In this document: in pieces, positions 1 to 12,300 of the stretch | Position numbering within the stretch: position 1 is the stretch's first letter | Layout of the letters: each line of letters begins with the position of its first letter | NCBI RefSeq assembly: GCF_000004075.3 | Contig: NC_026659.2 | Location: forward strand, 21,346,272 to 21,410,271 | Length of the DNA stretch: 64,000 bases | Direction: 5' to 3' | Source of the DNA: Cucumis sativus | Taxonomy: Eukaryota > Streptophyta > Magnoliopsida > Cucurbitales > Cucurbitaceae | Position numbers and translations under genes: made by a program | The notes under the pieces: generated by a model | Told to the model about the DNA's origin: nothing | The model's database searches: none | What the model saw: only the letters and a program-made list of their open reading frames with translations

Positions 1-223
1 GTTACAACTAAGACAGTCAGATTGAATTGTCACCATAGATATCATTTTTGTTTTGTATAGATTAGTAACTTCAAAAGATCTATTATGGCATAATGTAAAT
101 TTTCTTACCATAGATCAAGTTTCTGTTGTTGAAGATTTTGACCTGTCTTAGACTCTATTTTACTTAAATATTTCACAATAGTTGACTTAAGTTATGGTCT
201 GACCGCTTGTTCTGATTTACCAG

Positions 224-3200
224 GCAATGTCTTATGCAAAACTAGCCGGGCTTCGACCGATATATGGACTTTGTAAGCTAACAAATCTTTAATTGAAAGG
301 AAACTGTTCTGATGGCGTTGGTGTCTTTTTCTTCCCTACATTTTGCTAACGTTTATATGCTCATAGATTTGAAAGCCTCTCTGTATTACATAACCTATTT
401 TCATTTAACTCTATACTTTTTATTGCAAGGCAGATTCAGGTTTTCTCCCTTTGTTTGTCTATGCAATATTTGGTTCTTCTCGTCAGCTTGCCGTTGGTCC
501 AGTAGCATTGGTTTCTTTACTGGTTTCCAATGTCTTGGGTGGAATTGTCAATTCATCTGAGGAATTATATACTGAACTCGCTATATTATTGGCACTTATG
601 GTTGGAATATTGGAATGCACAATGGGTCTTTTGAGGTAGGTATCCCTTCCCACTTCATGAGAAATTTGTTTCATGTAAAAGGTTATTATTTCATATCTCA
701 ATATATTTATATTGATATTTGACAAATTAGGCAGTTGAATCAGCAAACTTATATGTAATTAATCACCAATTACATTGATAAAACGTGTTATAGCACTTAT
801 CAAACTGAACCTTGAACAAAATTATTGGTTTTTATCCTATTTAGTGACTGTGTTATAACTAAAACATTGTTTTCGGAATACTTGAAACGGAAGCATTATT
901 TTTGGAGGGTGAATGTTTCACTTATATAATAACAGCTAGTACCTTAACCAACTGTCTAATGGCAGAATCCTTTTGTAGAATTGGGTATGAAGAAAACTAG
1001 TCTCCTAATAATTCTATTATTTGATTAATTTGATTAAATTTGTCCTAATTAGATACTCTATTTCACTATTTTGTTGCCTTTTATCAGGCTTGGATGGCTT
1101 ATTCGCTTTATCAGCCACTCTGTAATCTCTGGCTTTACTACAGCTTCTGCCTTTGTGATTGGATTATCCCAAGTGAAATACTTTCTGGGGTATGATGTAT
1201 CAAGAAGTAGCAGAATCATCCCTCTTATTGAGAGCATAATAGCTGGAGCAGACGGGGTATGTGTTGCGGGTCTTGTATTAATTTTTTTTTGGTGATTTGT
1301 ATTAGAGTAGCTTCAAACTAGAAACTTTTCATGCAAATCCGATTAATAAATACCTGATCGAACTTAATTCCAATGGACAGTGCTGTCTCTCTTTCTAATC
1401 TCCTTAGGATGCACTTTAAAGTATTTTACATCAACTCCTATTTTGGCAATTAAGTTAAAGTTCTAATCTTGAATTTTGAAATCTCCTTTACTTGGTAAGC
1501 AATTCCACTTTAACGCTCATGGCATATTTAGTTTGGAACATCAACTAATACACCACAGAACAAACAAGGGAAAAATTAAATTGATAAAGTATCTTTGCAT
1601 GAGATTGTTTTTACAGGATTTGGATCTTATTCAGTTTTCTATATGTTTACCGTCTAATGGAGATTTTAATATGTAGTTCTTATGGGCACCTTTTATAATG
1701 GGATCAGCTATCCTTGCGGTACTCCAAATCATGAAGCATTTGGTATGGAATTTTATCTATAATCTACTTATTAATAATAGTAAATTATCATCAGATTCTT
1801 ATGATTTTAGCATTTGTGATTAGGGAAAAACAAGGAAGCACTTACGGTTTCTCAGAGTTGCTGGTCCCCTTACAGCAGTTGTTATGGGCACAACTTTAGC
1901 GAAAGTATTAAATCTACCTTCCATCTCTTTGGTAAGCAATTATAATAAAAAGAAATTAAGATCCTTTCTCGGTCTGTTTGTTACTTTATGCAGATTCAAC
2001 AGTTTTATGCAAATGTCTTATAATAATATGCTTCAAACCAGAATCATTTTAATTTTGTTGCAATGCTCCATAAACTAAAATTGGTGTATGTTAATTATGA
2101 ACCATGCATAGACAATGACCTGGTAGTTTTAGTGAAAGACTCCATACATATATTTGAATTTTGTTCTTACAGTGTTGATTGTGGTATTTAATTGATTTAT
2201 ATTCATGCTGTTTGCTCTTTATTTTTCCTTAAGAACATACACCTGCTATTTGGTAGTCTTATAGTTTTTTTTTAAAGAATTAGAAACTTCAGATGATTTG
2301 TTTACAATGAAGCAAGAATGCTTATTAAATGAGTGTTATTGGTTTAGGTTGGAGACATTCCCCAAGGCCTTCCAACGTTTTCAATTCCTAAGAGATTTGA
2401 GCATGTGAAGTCGCTGATTCCAACTGCCTTTCTAATTACTGGAGTGGCTATATTGGTAGGAGTAGTCATTCTTACCTCCCGAAATTTGGTGCTTACGTCA
2501 TTATCATTCTTGATGATCGGTGGTTTCTTTTGGACATTCTCTTTTGTACTTAGGAATCTGTTGGGATTGCCAAAGCATTAGCAGCCAAGAACGGGTACGA
2601 GTTAGATTCAAATCAGGAGGTATGCTTCTTTTGTCCTTCGAAAACATATCTTGTACACCTTGAAGCAGACTACTTCAACTTGGGAAAAGTTATTTCTAAT
2701 TTCTATTATTCTTTTTGTAACAGTTATTTGGCCTTGGAGTAGCCAATGTTGTTGGCTCATTTTTTTCTGCATATCCTACAACAGGTATCTTTGAGATTTC
2801 TCTTATTCAGCTACTAACCATGGACTCATAATTGACTAGAAATATAAAATAATCTCATATTTCTTTGTTCAACAAATCATCAGTCTGATTACCTTTTCTT
2901 CCATTTTCGTAGGTTCTTTTTCAAGATCAGCTGTGAACCATGAAAGTGGAGCAAAAACTAGCTTATCTCAGATTGTTACAGGAATCATTATGGGCGGTGC
3001 CCTTCTTTTCTTGACTCCGCTGTTTGAGCACATACCTCAGGTTTATTTCATTTCTCTGCATTATAAAAGACATTAAAGTAGCAGGGTACTTGGACCATGT
3101 TATTGTTTGTTCCATTGCGTTCCCTTTTCCTTCTACAGAGAAGGTCATGACACTAATGCTGCAACCAGCGTTAAATATTTTGAATAGGAGCTGAGAAAAC

Positions 3201-6110
3201 TTAAATGTGGTTTTTTTAAAATAAATATATAATGAACTCTTTTTAATCTTTAATGCTTAAACTTTGAGATTAAAAATTACTTTTAACATTTTATTTCTTA
3301 TTACTATTACCATCTTCCATATCCCCTTTTGGACTTGAACTTCATTAACCTGCACTGCACTGGACGTAGTTTATGGATTGTAGTTTCAGAAGCAGTTTAT
3401 GGATTGTAGTTTCAGAAGGAGGAAATATTGTAGTAAATTTGAGATTCCAATTCTATGCATTTCAAACACATCTATTTTTTAATTAAATATGCTAACTTTG
3501 TTAATTTGTTCTCTGTCATCTTAGTGTGCTTTGGCTGCGATTGTCATCTCTGCTGTAATAACTTTGGTAAGTACCACTAATCTAGCAGATTCTTTTTCTG
3601 AGCTTGATCCTTTGATCATGATAACGAATGATGACTAAATGTACTTCTTATCTAATCAATGAGCTAAGTCATGATTAGAGCTAGAGCACATGCTCATATT
3701 GATAGAGTTTGGTCAAGAAAAAGGACTTGGAAAAAAGTACTAAGTTTTGTTGTTCAATAGTCATTAATTCTTTCGTATAATTTGACTGATAACTCATATG
3801 TGAAATTCCATATTTGTTCATTGCAACAAATCATGTTTCCCTGTTTATTTAAATGGGAGATTCACGATTGAAAGGGACCATATTTTCCTGCTTGTTTAAA
3901 TGAGATCATCTTATTATGGAACTTTATTATCATTTCTTTTTCATGATGTGTATTTATAGCTGTCATGGAGTAACTGCTATTCATTTTTCTTTGTATGCCT
4001 ATTGTTTCAGGTGGATTACGAGGAAGCTATTTTTTTGTGGCGTATAGATAAGAAAGATTTTCTTCTTTGGGTGATAACTGCCGTTGCTACTTTGTTCCTG
4101 GGTATTGAGATTGGTGTCTTAATTGGGGTACATATTTATAATCTGATCTGAACAATAGTGTTATTTACATAATTAAATACCGACTTTTTGTGTGCTCTAG
4201 TTTATTACGGAAATTGTTTTATCTTAGCTTTCAACTTGAACAGATTCGTGGTTTTGACCTATTTAATGTTGTTTGACTTGTCCATGGTCTATTTTCTAAG
4301 AGTATCTTGAAAAGAATGTGGTTTAATGTGAAGTTTATATCGTAGGTGGGTGTTTCACTGGCCTTTGTCATTCACGAATCTGCAAATCCACATATGGGTA
4401 AGTCGTGCATTTCTAATGCTTTTATGTGAACGTGGCGTGTTGTGTCCCACATTTAAGTTTTACCTCTATTAAAAATTTAAAATTAACCTTGTGTGATTGA
4501 TTTATGTATCTTGTCAAAAAGGCGCCTAGTGAATTTTCATTATAGATAATATAAATACTGTAGTAATCTAATTATGCTTCTGTTCTCTAACCAATCACGT
4601 ATGGTTAAGTGATACACTACTTCCTGACATTTGGCCTATTTATTTAATCACTTCTATTATTGAATAATTATATCCTTCTGCGAAATGACTATACAGAAAA
4701 CAAAAATTCTTTGAGGTATTGAAGTACATGATCCTTAGAAGGAGCAAAAGGCTTGTAATTAATCGATAAAATTAAATTGTCATTGTTTACTTCTGATATT
4801 ATGAAGTATCCTAATTAGAGTATCCTGAGAGAGAGTAGAGAATTGGGTTTGAAATTGTGTTGACGATTTCAAGAATAAGAAATTACTACTAAATATCCCA
4901 AGCCTATGCGCAAGCACAAACAACTGATCAATTCTTCAACTTACTTTGTTCTAACTTGCTCTATTTATAACCCTTTTCTTTTAACAAACTTGTTAATGAC
5001 TACTACGTCTAACAAAATGCTATGGTATCCTCATACTTCAATGTTAACTCTTTGATTTGTCATTTTACAGCTGTACTGGGGCGTCTTCCCGGCACCACTG
5101 TGTATAGAAATGTTCAACAGTATCCTGAAGCATATACCTATAATGGGATTGTGGTTGTTCGAATTGATGCACCAATTTATTTTGCTAACACAAGTTACAT
5201 CAAAGACAGGTGCTTCTTCCCACCCGTCCTCATCCTCACAATTCCATTGAGGCCAATTACTTGCCTTTTTATCTTCTAGTTTTTTCAAGTATACTAAAAT
5301 TAAAAATATATCTATATTTCTTCACAGGTTACGTGAATATGAAGTAGAAGTGGATCAATCTACTGGTCGTGGACCGGACGTCGAAAGAGTCTATTTCGTG
5401 ATTATAGAGATGGCACGTAAGTTTATACATCATCCCTCGTTGTTCTCTAGTCAATCCAAAAAGACTCTTAACATAAAGAAATTTGTGCTTAATGATGTAT
5501 AATCAACTTAGTTTTGCTTAAATCCATTCTCAAACACGACTACTAAAACTATTTGCTTCTTTATTTTTTGACCTTTTCAGTCTTAATTATTAATTTCAGT
5601 TTCTGTTTTCCCATTGTGTTCTCTACTTGGGCAGCTGTTACCTACATAGATTCAAGTGCTGTCCAAGCTCTAAAAGATTTATATCAAGAGTACAAACTCC
5701 GTGATATTCAGGTAGTTTTAACTTCATTTCTCTCACCACAACACAAACAATCACTAAATTATTTCTCGACTAACCATTTGGTTCATATACAGATTGCCAT
5801 TTCCAATCCGAATCGAGACGTTCTGCTTACATTTTCAAGATCAGGCGTCGTCGAGCTTATTGGCAAGGAGTGGTTTTTTGTAAGAGTTCATGATGCCGTT
5901 CAAGTTTGTCTTCAACATGTAGAGAGCTTAAATGAAACAACCAAAACATCGGATTCATCTCCTAAAGATAAATCAAGCTTTCTCCAAAGTTTAGTGAAGT
6001 CAAGAAGTGAGGATTTCTCAGTGAGTCAGTTAGAGTCGGGCTTCCAAAAGCTTCCAAGTTTCAATGAAATTGACCCTCAATTGGAACCTTTACTATCTCG
6101 AAAGCCTTGA
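224..6110 (+). CDS. SULTR4: Group-4 sulfate transporter (SULTR4-like), 5' end outside window
   Basis: SLC26/SulP sulfate/proton symporter; Arabidopsis SULTR4 proteins act in the tonoplast and release vacuolar sulfate, so the same role is inferred. Sixteen exons are visible: 224-272, 434-635, 1088-1256, 1677-1742, 1824-1931, 2348-2455, 2554-2619, 2724-2784, 2913-3040, 3525-3566, 4011-4127, 4346-4397, 5071-5209, 5328-5416, 5635-5711, 5793-6110. They sum to 1791 nt, 596 codons plus stop, in one frame. The first visible residues ([19 protein letters not shown]) lie in the conserved SulP N-terminal region, so roughly 90-100 residues are missing to the left. Membrane segments run to about exon 12; a C-terminal STAS domain follows, with its core [11 protein letters not shown] in exon 15. 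The C-terminus ends in LLSRKP. No breaks are seen. Group 4 rather than groups 1-3 is chosen from overall sequence recall; a tree would settle it. Confidence 0.93.
3368..3419. repeat. 26-bp perfect-style tandem duplication in SULTR4 intron 9
   Basis: The unit AGTTTATGGATTGTAGTTTC plus six bases occurs twice head to tail, differing only at the last base. It lies between exons 9 and 10 and changes no coding sequence. Simple replication slippage explains it. Confidence 0.85.
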
Positions 6111-6132
6111 AAATTATTCGGCCATTTGTCTT

Positions 6133-6152
6133 TATATATATATATATATATA
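6133..6152. repeat. (TA)10 microsatellite in the SULTR4 3' UTR/flank
   Basis: An uninterrupted TA run sits 22 bp after the SULTR4 stop codon, so it is probably within the 3' UTR. Confidence 0.9.
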
Positions 6153-8600
6153 GAATGCATTATTGCATATGATTTCGATTATTTTGTAAAAGTTGTGCAT
6201 ATGTATGCTTTGATTAAACCGTTAACTTCGTATATGTAAATTGATTCGTTGTGATATTTGAGTAAAGGTACAGTGTATTTCGTCCATGTATATTTTGTCC
6301 AAGTACGTTTGAATCGAGCTTGTCAATATTGCTCAATTGTATTTGACATACTTATTCTCTTAAGTTTGGAGGTTTAAATTCTCACGTTTTAAAAAAATGA
6401 TGTAGTCCGTTGCATTGTTTGAAAAGTGAATATGATTTGATTGGATGTAATTGGTCGTGAACATGATTTGATTATTTATTTTAACTGGATCTAAAGTTTT
6501 AAAAGAAAATACCAACTTATATAAAAAAGAAAAACTAACGAAAAAGTGCGTTTATCATTTGGATATGATGATTCTAAACTCGTTCAACCAATTTTTTATA
6601 TATATTATTTATTTATTTTTGCAAAAAACTGAAGATAAAAAATCTTAATTCTTGAAACACCCATTGGCATTTCAAGAGACCATCTTCGATAATGCTACAT
6701 TATACACAAGAACTACAAATGATGATATTGGATGCTCATGGACTGATGTAATGTAGAGTACATTTGGATGACCATCTGATGTATTAATTAGGTATTTGTT
6801 GACATGTGCTAACATGTTCTAATGAATCACTTAAGCCGTTTAAAACTAAGTCCTTACCATTCTCATCCAACGCATACATAGTTGATGTATCATATCTCAA
6901 TGAGGTCAACTTTAACGATGTCACTCTATGCAAATGATACAAACCATTTTGTGACGACAATGAATCCATTGTGGCTTGCCTTATCTATTGGATAGTTTTC
7001 AAGAAATTTTCTGATTTTTCAAGAAGTTTCTTAGAGATAATTGTGGGCTATTGGATCTTACACTTTGTCCAAGATCATTTGTTGGTCCTTAGATCTCTCA
7101 TATTGATCAAGAACAAATTGGAACCACTAGATCCTTCATATCTATCAAGGACAATTTGGAGCTATTGAATTTGTTTGTTGGTCGAATTTCTTTCGGCTAT
7201 AAGTAGGTGAAGACCAATAGTTGTCAAGCCATTCCAAAATATCCAACAATTTAGTGCAAAATAAAATCGAGTTCTTTCTTATAAGAGAGTTCATTATTCT
7301 TCAATTTTTCTATCATTATACGTGGTTACCCTAGTTTGCTTAAGAATTTTTCTACGACGAAACCACTACGTGTTGTTCTCTTCCTTCTTTACCGTTATTA
7401 TTCTCATTCTATTTTAATTGTGATTTTAGTCCATTAAGTCACAATCCTTTCTCAACATTGACCCATGACAACAAATTTTCATGAAAGCATGTTTGTAGAA
7501 ATTGTGGAAAAGTTAAGGCAAGTTAGCTTATGGATGTGGTCGTAGTAGAGAAGGCCACACCCACTTGGACAGCCCATGTCGTCCTAAAGAGTTATTCATT
7601 TATACATTTTAGTCCAGCATTTGAAGATCTATATACAACTATCACCATTCGAAAATTACTCCAAATAATAATTATGTTAAACAAAAAGAAGTACATATAT
7701 TATTGTAATCCATTTCACGAGAGAGTGAATAAAAGGGAGAAAGTCTCGTATTTTGTTTGTTTTTTCTTTTCTCTTACAAAAAATCCAACTATCAACCATC
7801 AATCAATCAATGTGTCGTGAACTGAAAGATAAGAACTATCTTGAGAATATAAAAAAACCAACCACTCAAGCACATTATTTAACCAAAATACTATAATTTC
7901 AATAACCCTGCAAGTCATAGACGAGTTGCCGAATTACTCACAAGGAACATGCACAAAATATACCTTCGAAAATAAGAGGTAGAATTATCGTGATGTTAAC
8001 TACAAATCAACTGGCTCATTATGAATATCAACAGTGACCTCAGTCATTTGAATAGTCAATAAAAACTCTCATAGCATTAGCACACGAAATATATCAATTT
8101 CCTTGATTAAGTAGAGACCTTCATAAAATGCTAGAGTTTACACATTCAGAGGACATACCTAAGAGAAGCTATAACATGAACTATTTACCATCTCAAATCT
8201 AGTAATTGTATCTTTATCCTTGCATGCATCATTGATATGTACAATACTAATATTTATAGTAGTTTTAACCTACACTTTTAACATCAATAAGTTAGTATGC
8301 CCAAGCAAAGGAAGGAAATGAATGGTATTTTAAAAAATGTGCTCATTTTTCAGTCTTTTTCACTCATTCTTCAATCATCCTTCAAACGTATACTATCATT
8401 AATCATTTTCCAAACGTATACTATAATAAACACTACTTATCATAATTTTTTTTTCTAAATGCATATTATTATAATAGTGGAATTATTATAATCCTTCTCC
8501 CAAACGTCCGATAATTTATTATATCTCGCCAGTTATACCTTTTTCCCTTTTGCCTTTTTTTTCTTTTTTGTCAAAAAGTGATTAGTAATATCGGTTTTGG
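6153..8600. other. Intergenic region, possible degenerate LTR-retroelement remnant
   Basis: No gene is supported here. The stretch around 6780-7480 has leader-like prose such as repeated GATCAAG/CAAGGACAA motifs, but no intact pol motif, primer-binding site or paired LTR can be recognised. The reading frames at 6784-6969 (-) and 7530-7820 (+) have no family resemblance and are treated as chance. The remainder, 7800-8600, is AT-rich promoter-proximal sequence of the next gene. Confidence 0.4.
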
Positions 8601-8628
8601 TTTTATTTTACGCGCCATTTACATTTAC

Positions 8629-8637
8629 TATAAAAGG
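8629..8637 (+). promoter_or_regulatory. TATA box of the SET-domain methyltransferase gene
   Basis: TATAAAAGG follows a pyrimidine/AT-rich stretch and is followed about 30 bp later by a CT-rich initiator-like run. It lies about 680 bp before the chosen ATG, leaving a long 5' UTR (about 8660-9316) that may itself contain an intron. Confidence 0.6.
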
Positions 8638-9316
8638 GCGGCTTTCCCCTTCAATTTTTTTCTAACTCCTTCTTACTCTTCTTCAGCTGCCGAGTGCCGA
8701 CTCGGTTTCTCACTGATTTCCTCCACCATTGTTGCACTCTGAAGTAAATCATACAGCAGATCAATATCCAGAACGATTAGATTGCATAAAACCTAACCTT
8801 AAACCCACCGTTCCAGAGTAATTCAATTTCTGATGTAAATTCAAGCCCCAACCCTAACTCTTTCCTATCGTCATAATCACTGCTTTGTTACTTCCAGTTC
8901 GTTTAAAATGCTTTCATTGCATCGTTATTCTTTCACCACATTGTTGTATTAAGCATTATATGAAAGTGTAAAGGCGTTGGAGAAGGAAATCCTTAAAATA
9001 TGGAATTGGAAGGCAGTTGTTAGAACTGTAAGTTGCAGAGCTTCTCTTACTCGTCAATCATTTTGGACTCATTGGAGTATTATGGGCATTGCATGTTTTG
9101 CATAAAATACAAGGTAATGTAAGTTCACTGTTTTTAACTGCGCTTTAATTTTTGACGAAATGTGTAGAGTTTGAGGCATATATTACTGATGTAAACTTTG
9201 GGGATATTCGTCCTAATGTGAACTCAACAGAGAACTTTGAGAGTCTTAAATGTTTTTGGGAATTCGATTAAACAATATATGGCGATGGCAGACATCTCCA
9301 GTACTCTGTACTTCTA

Positions 9317-12300
9317 ATGCTTTCTACTTCAATAGCCACTTCTCAACCTCTTCTCTTCGTAAGGTATATTGCCAATTCTTCCAATATGTTGTAGTTGAAT
9401 AGTATACTCGTGTTAATGACACCACCTCAATCCAAAATTAGGTGCTAATCATTCTGCACTTACCAGGAACTATATTCCTTGGCTGAGAGTAACGATGACA
9501 CATTTCTACCATGGTTGGAACGAAAAGCAGAGACAAAGATCTCGTCAGTGCTTTCTATTGGGAAATCTTCCATTGGAAGGTACTCACACTTCTTTGACTT
9601 CCGTCATTACATTCTTATGAGGTTTAAACAATTTAAACCAATAGCATACGTTTTGCTAACTGTAGGTTTCTGTTTGCTTCTGAGACTATACGGGCTGGAG
9701 ATTGTATTTTAAAGGTTCCTTTCAATGTGGTATAGTGTAAACAACTTTGTGATGAATTTTATAATACTTAAGAGAATGTATTTAAAATATTGTTGTAAGA
9801 TATTTTTTTTCTTTGCAGCAAATTTCACCTGATAGTCTTCCTTTACCCATTAGAGATCTTTTAGGCAATGAGATTGGAAATGTTGCCAAGCTCGCTGTTG
9901 TAGTTCTTCTTGAACATAAATTAGGCCTGGTAAGGACATGGTTAGGTTGGTTATTTCAAAGATGAGAGCTATATTTGTATTCATCTGTGCTATTAACTTG
10001 AACAAGAAACCAATTGAGATTTTCTATTTTGATGAATGATTTATTTTCTTCATGCTAGGGTTCTGAGTGGGCACCTTACATCATTCGACTTCCTCAACCA
10101 TGGGAGATGCATAACACAGTTAATATTCTGCCTTTTACCGTTATGTTTGAAACAATATCATACTGAAGGAGCTGATATGTGGAAACAATATACGTGTTAG
10201 CTCAGCTTGGCAAATATGAGCAACCATATATAGGTTGAGCAATTTTTGTGTGTGTATGTGTGTGGGTTTCTATTAATCCTAAACCAAACAAGAATGACTT
10301 ATGGAATAAATTCCATGCATAATCCAGCATTCTCAAGATGTGGCAGGACTATAAATTATGTGGATAAAGTTTTTGCAGTTATTCCATGGATGTTGACATG
10401 TTGTGGCCTAGAAACTACATGTTATAAAATTATAGTAATTCTCTCTGTTTTGTTTGATCTTCCTTATCTTTCTCTTATTAATATATGTGTGTGTGTGTAT
10501 GTCTGTCCGTTTATAGCAAGCACACCAAGTCATTAATATTTTATTCTACTGCATGCCATAAAAGGTTGCATAACATCTCATCAATTGTTTTTACCAAAAA
10601 CAAGGAAAAAAGTTCATCAGCTAGTTTCATCATGGCTTTTTTTGGCAGCAATTTGGTTGTAGGGGTCCTTATTTTTCTTCTTTTTCATTCATATTTGTTT
10701 TTATTTCCCCTGAATGATTTTTTGTTTTTTTCAATCTGAATCAATTTCTATTTTATTAATGAGCTGCCGAAATTTCTAAGCTTTCAATATTACGATGTTC
10801 GACACTAATTTGAAAAGCTCATAGAGAACAAGTTGGCTCTGCTTCTTGCCCTTTTGAGTTATTGCAGATATTTTGGAAAGAAAGCGAGTTGGAGATGATT
10901 CGTAAAAGCTCTTTATATGAGGAATCACTTAATCAAAGATCACAGATCAAAAGGGAATTTCTGGCAATCAGGAAAGTAAGTGCTTTGCTTTAGCTAAATA
11001 ATTCTTTTTATAGCTTGACATTTAGAGGGTGCCTTGCTGATTCTATATTAGTATCTTCATATTCAAAGTTTCTATCCCCTAGTTCAATGATTAAGTTTTA
11101 AATGAACTCTGAACTTGATCAACTTTTAATATGTCTCGATAAAATCAGGTATACTACATCATAAAGTTAAAATATATTTATTTTGTAATATGAACTTTTT
11201 TGGTCGATTTTAAGATACAGAGTTGCAAAATGGCATCCTAGCTTTGCATCTAGGTATTATATGTCTTGTGCAATTCTTTTTTGTTAGCACTAATGTCTTT
11301 TTTATGTTTGTATATGCTATATATGTTGTAAATATTTACAAATTACATACAAAATAGTATTTTATTAGATCATGTCTATCAATTTTTTTTCAATCTATTT
11401 TTGACTTGAGGTTACTTTTGAAGTTTGATTCATTTTCTTAATGTTATGCATACATCATATGATTTCAGGCACTGGAAGCCTTTCCTGAAATTATTGATAG
11501 GATCAGTTGCGATGATTTCATGCATGCATATGCCCTTGGTAGGTAAATTCTGTCAAGAAGGTTGGTATGTCAGTTGTGATGTTTTCCTCTTCTGATGTGC
11601 ATATGTAGTGAAGCCAAACAGTTTGAGTTACTATCAGTTTGCAATTCCTTGAAATTTTTTGTTATACATTTTCATTACTTTACTATTGATTGACAGTTAC
11701 TTCTAGAGCATGGAGAAGCACAGAGGGTGTCTCTCTGGTATTCTTTTATTAGACGAAATGACATTTCTTTTCTATTGTACAACAAAAGCTTTGATTTGGT
11801 TGCATACATTTTTTGTGAGCTCGAGCAGATTTCTTAGTACAAAAGAAGCTTTACTTCAGTTATATTTGTATAATTTAATATTTTTGACAGATTCCATTTG
11901 CAGATTTTTTAAATCACGATGGTGCTTCAGAAGCAATGTTACTAAATGATGATGACAAACAGCTCTCTGAGGTCTCTTCCTCTCTCTCTGGTTATAAATC
12001 CTATTTTCTGGAAGTTAACATATTGTTACTTGAAATTTACTCCATCTGTGGAAGTTCTTTGCTAAGCTCCCAGTGTGCCTACAGAAGGCTCAAACCAGCA
12101 CACACACACAATGCAGAATACACAACAGCACACACACAACAGAGTGATATTGGGAGGATTGGTACTATGTGTTCTGTATGAATCACAATACCACAAAAGG
12201 ACTTCAAGCTAGTTTTTCCAGCAAAGTAAGAGGGCTGTTCTCTCCTAATGAACCAAACAAACGTTCAATTCCACATAAAGAATCGTAGCACAAAACACCT

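Noticed and set aside
7530..7820. 96-codon frame between SULTR4 and the SET gene
   Set aside because: Low-complexity C-terminus, no splice continuation and no recognisable family.
9284..9316. Upstream ATGs at 9284 and 9290 as SET-gene starts
   Set aside because: Both are in the same frame and meet a TAA after about a dozen codons; ATG 9317 reads into exon 2 in frame.
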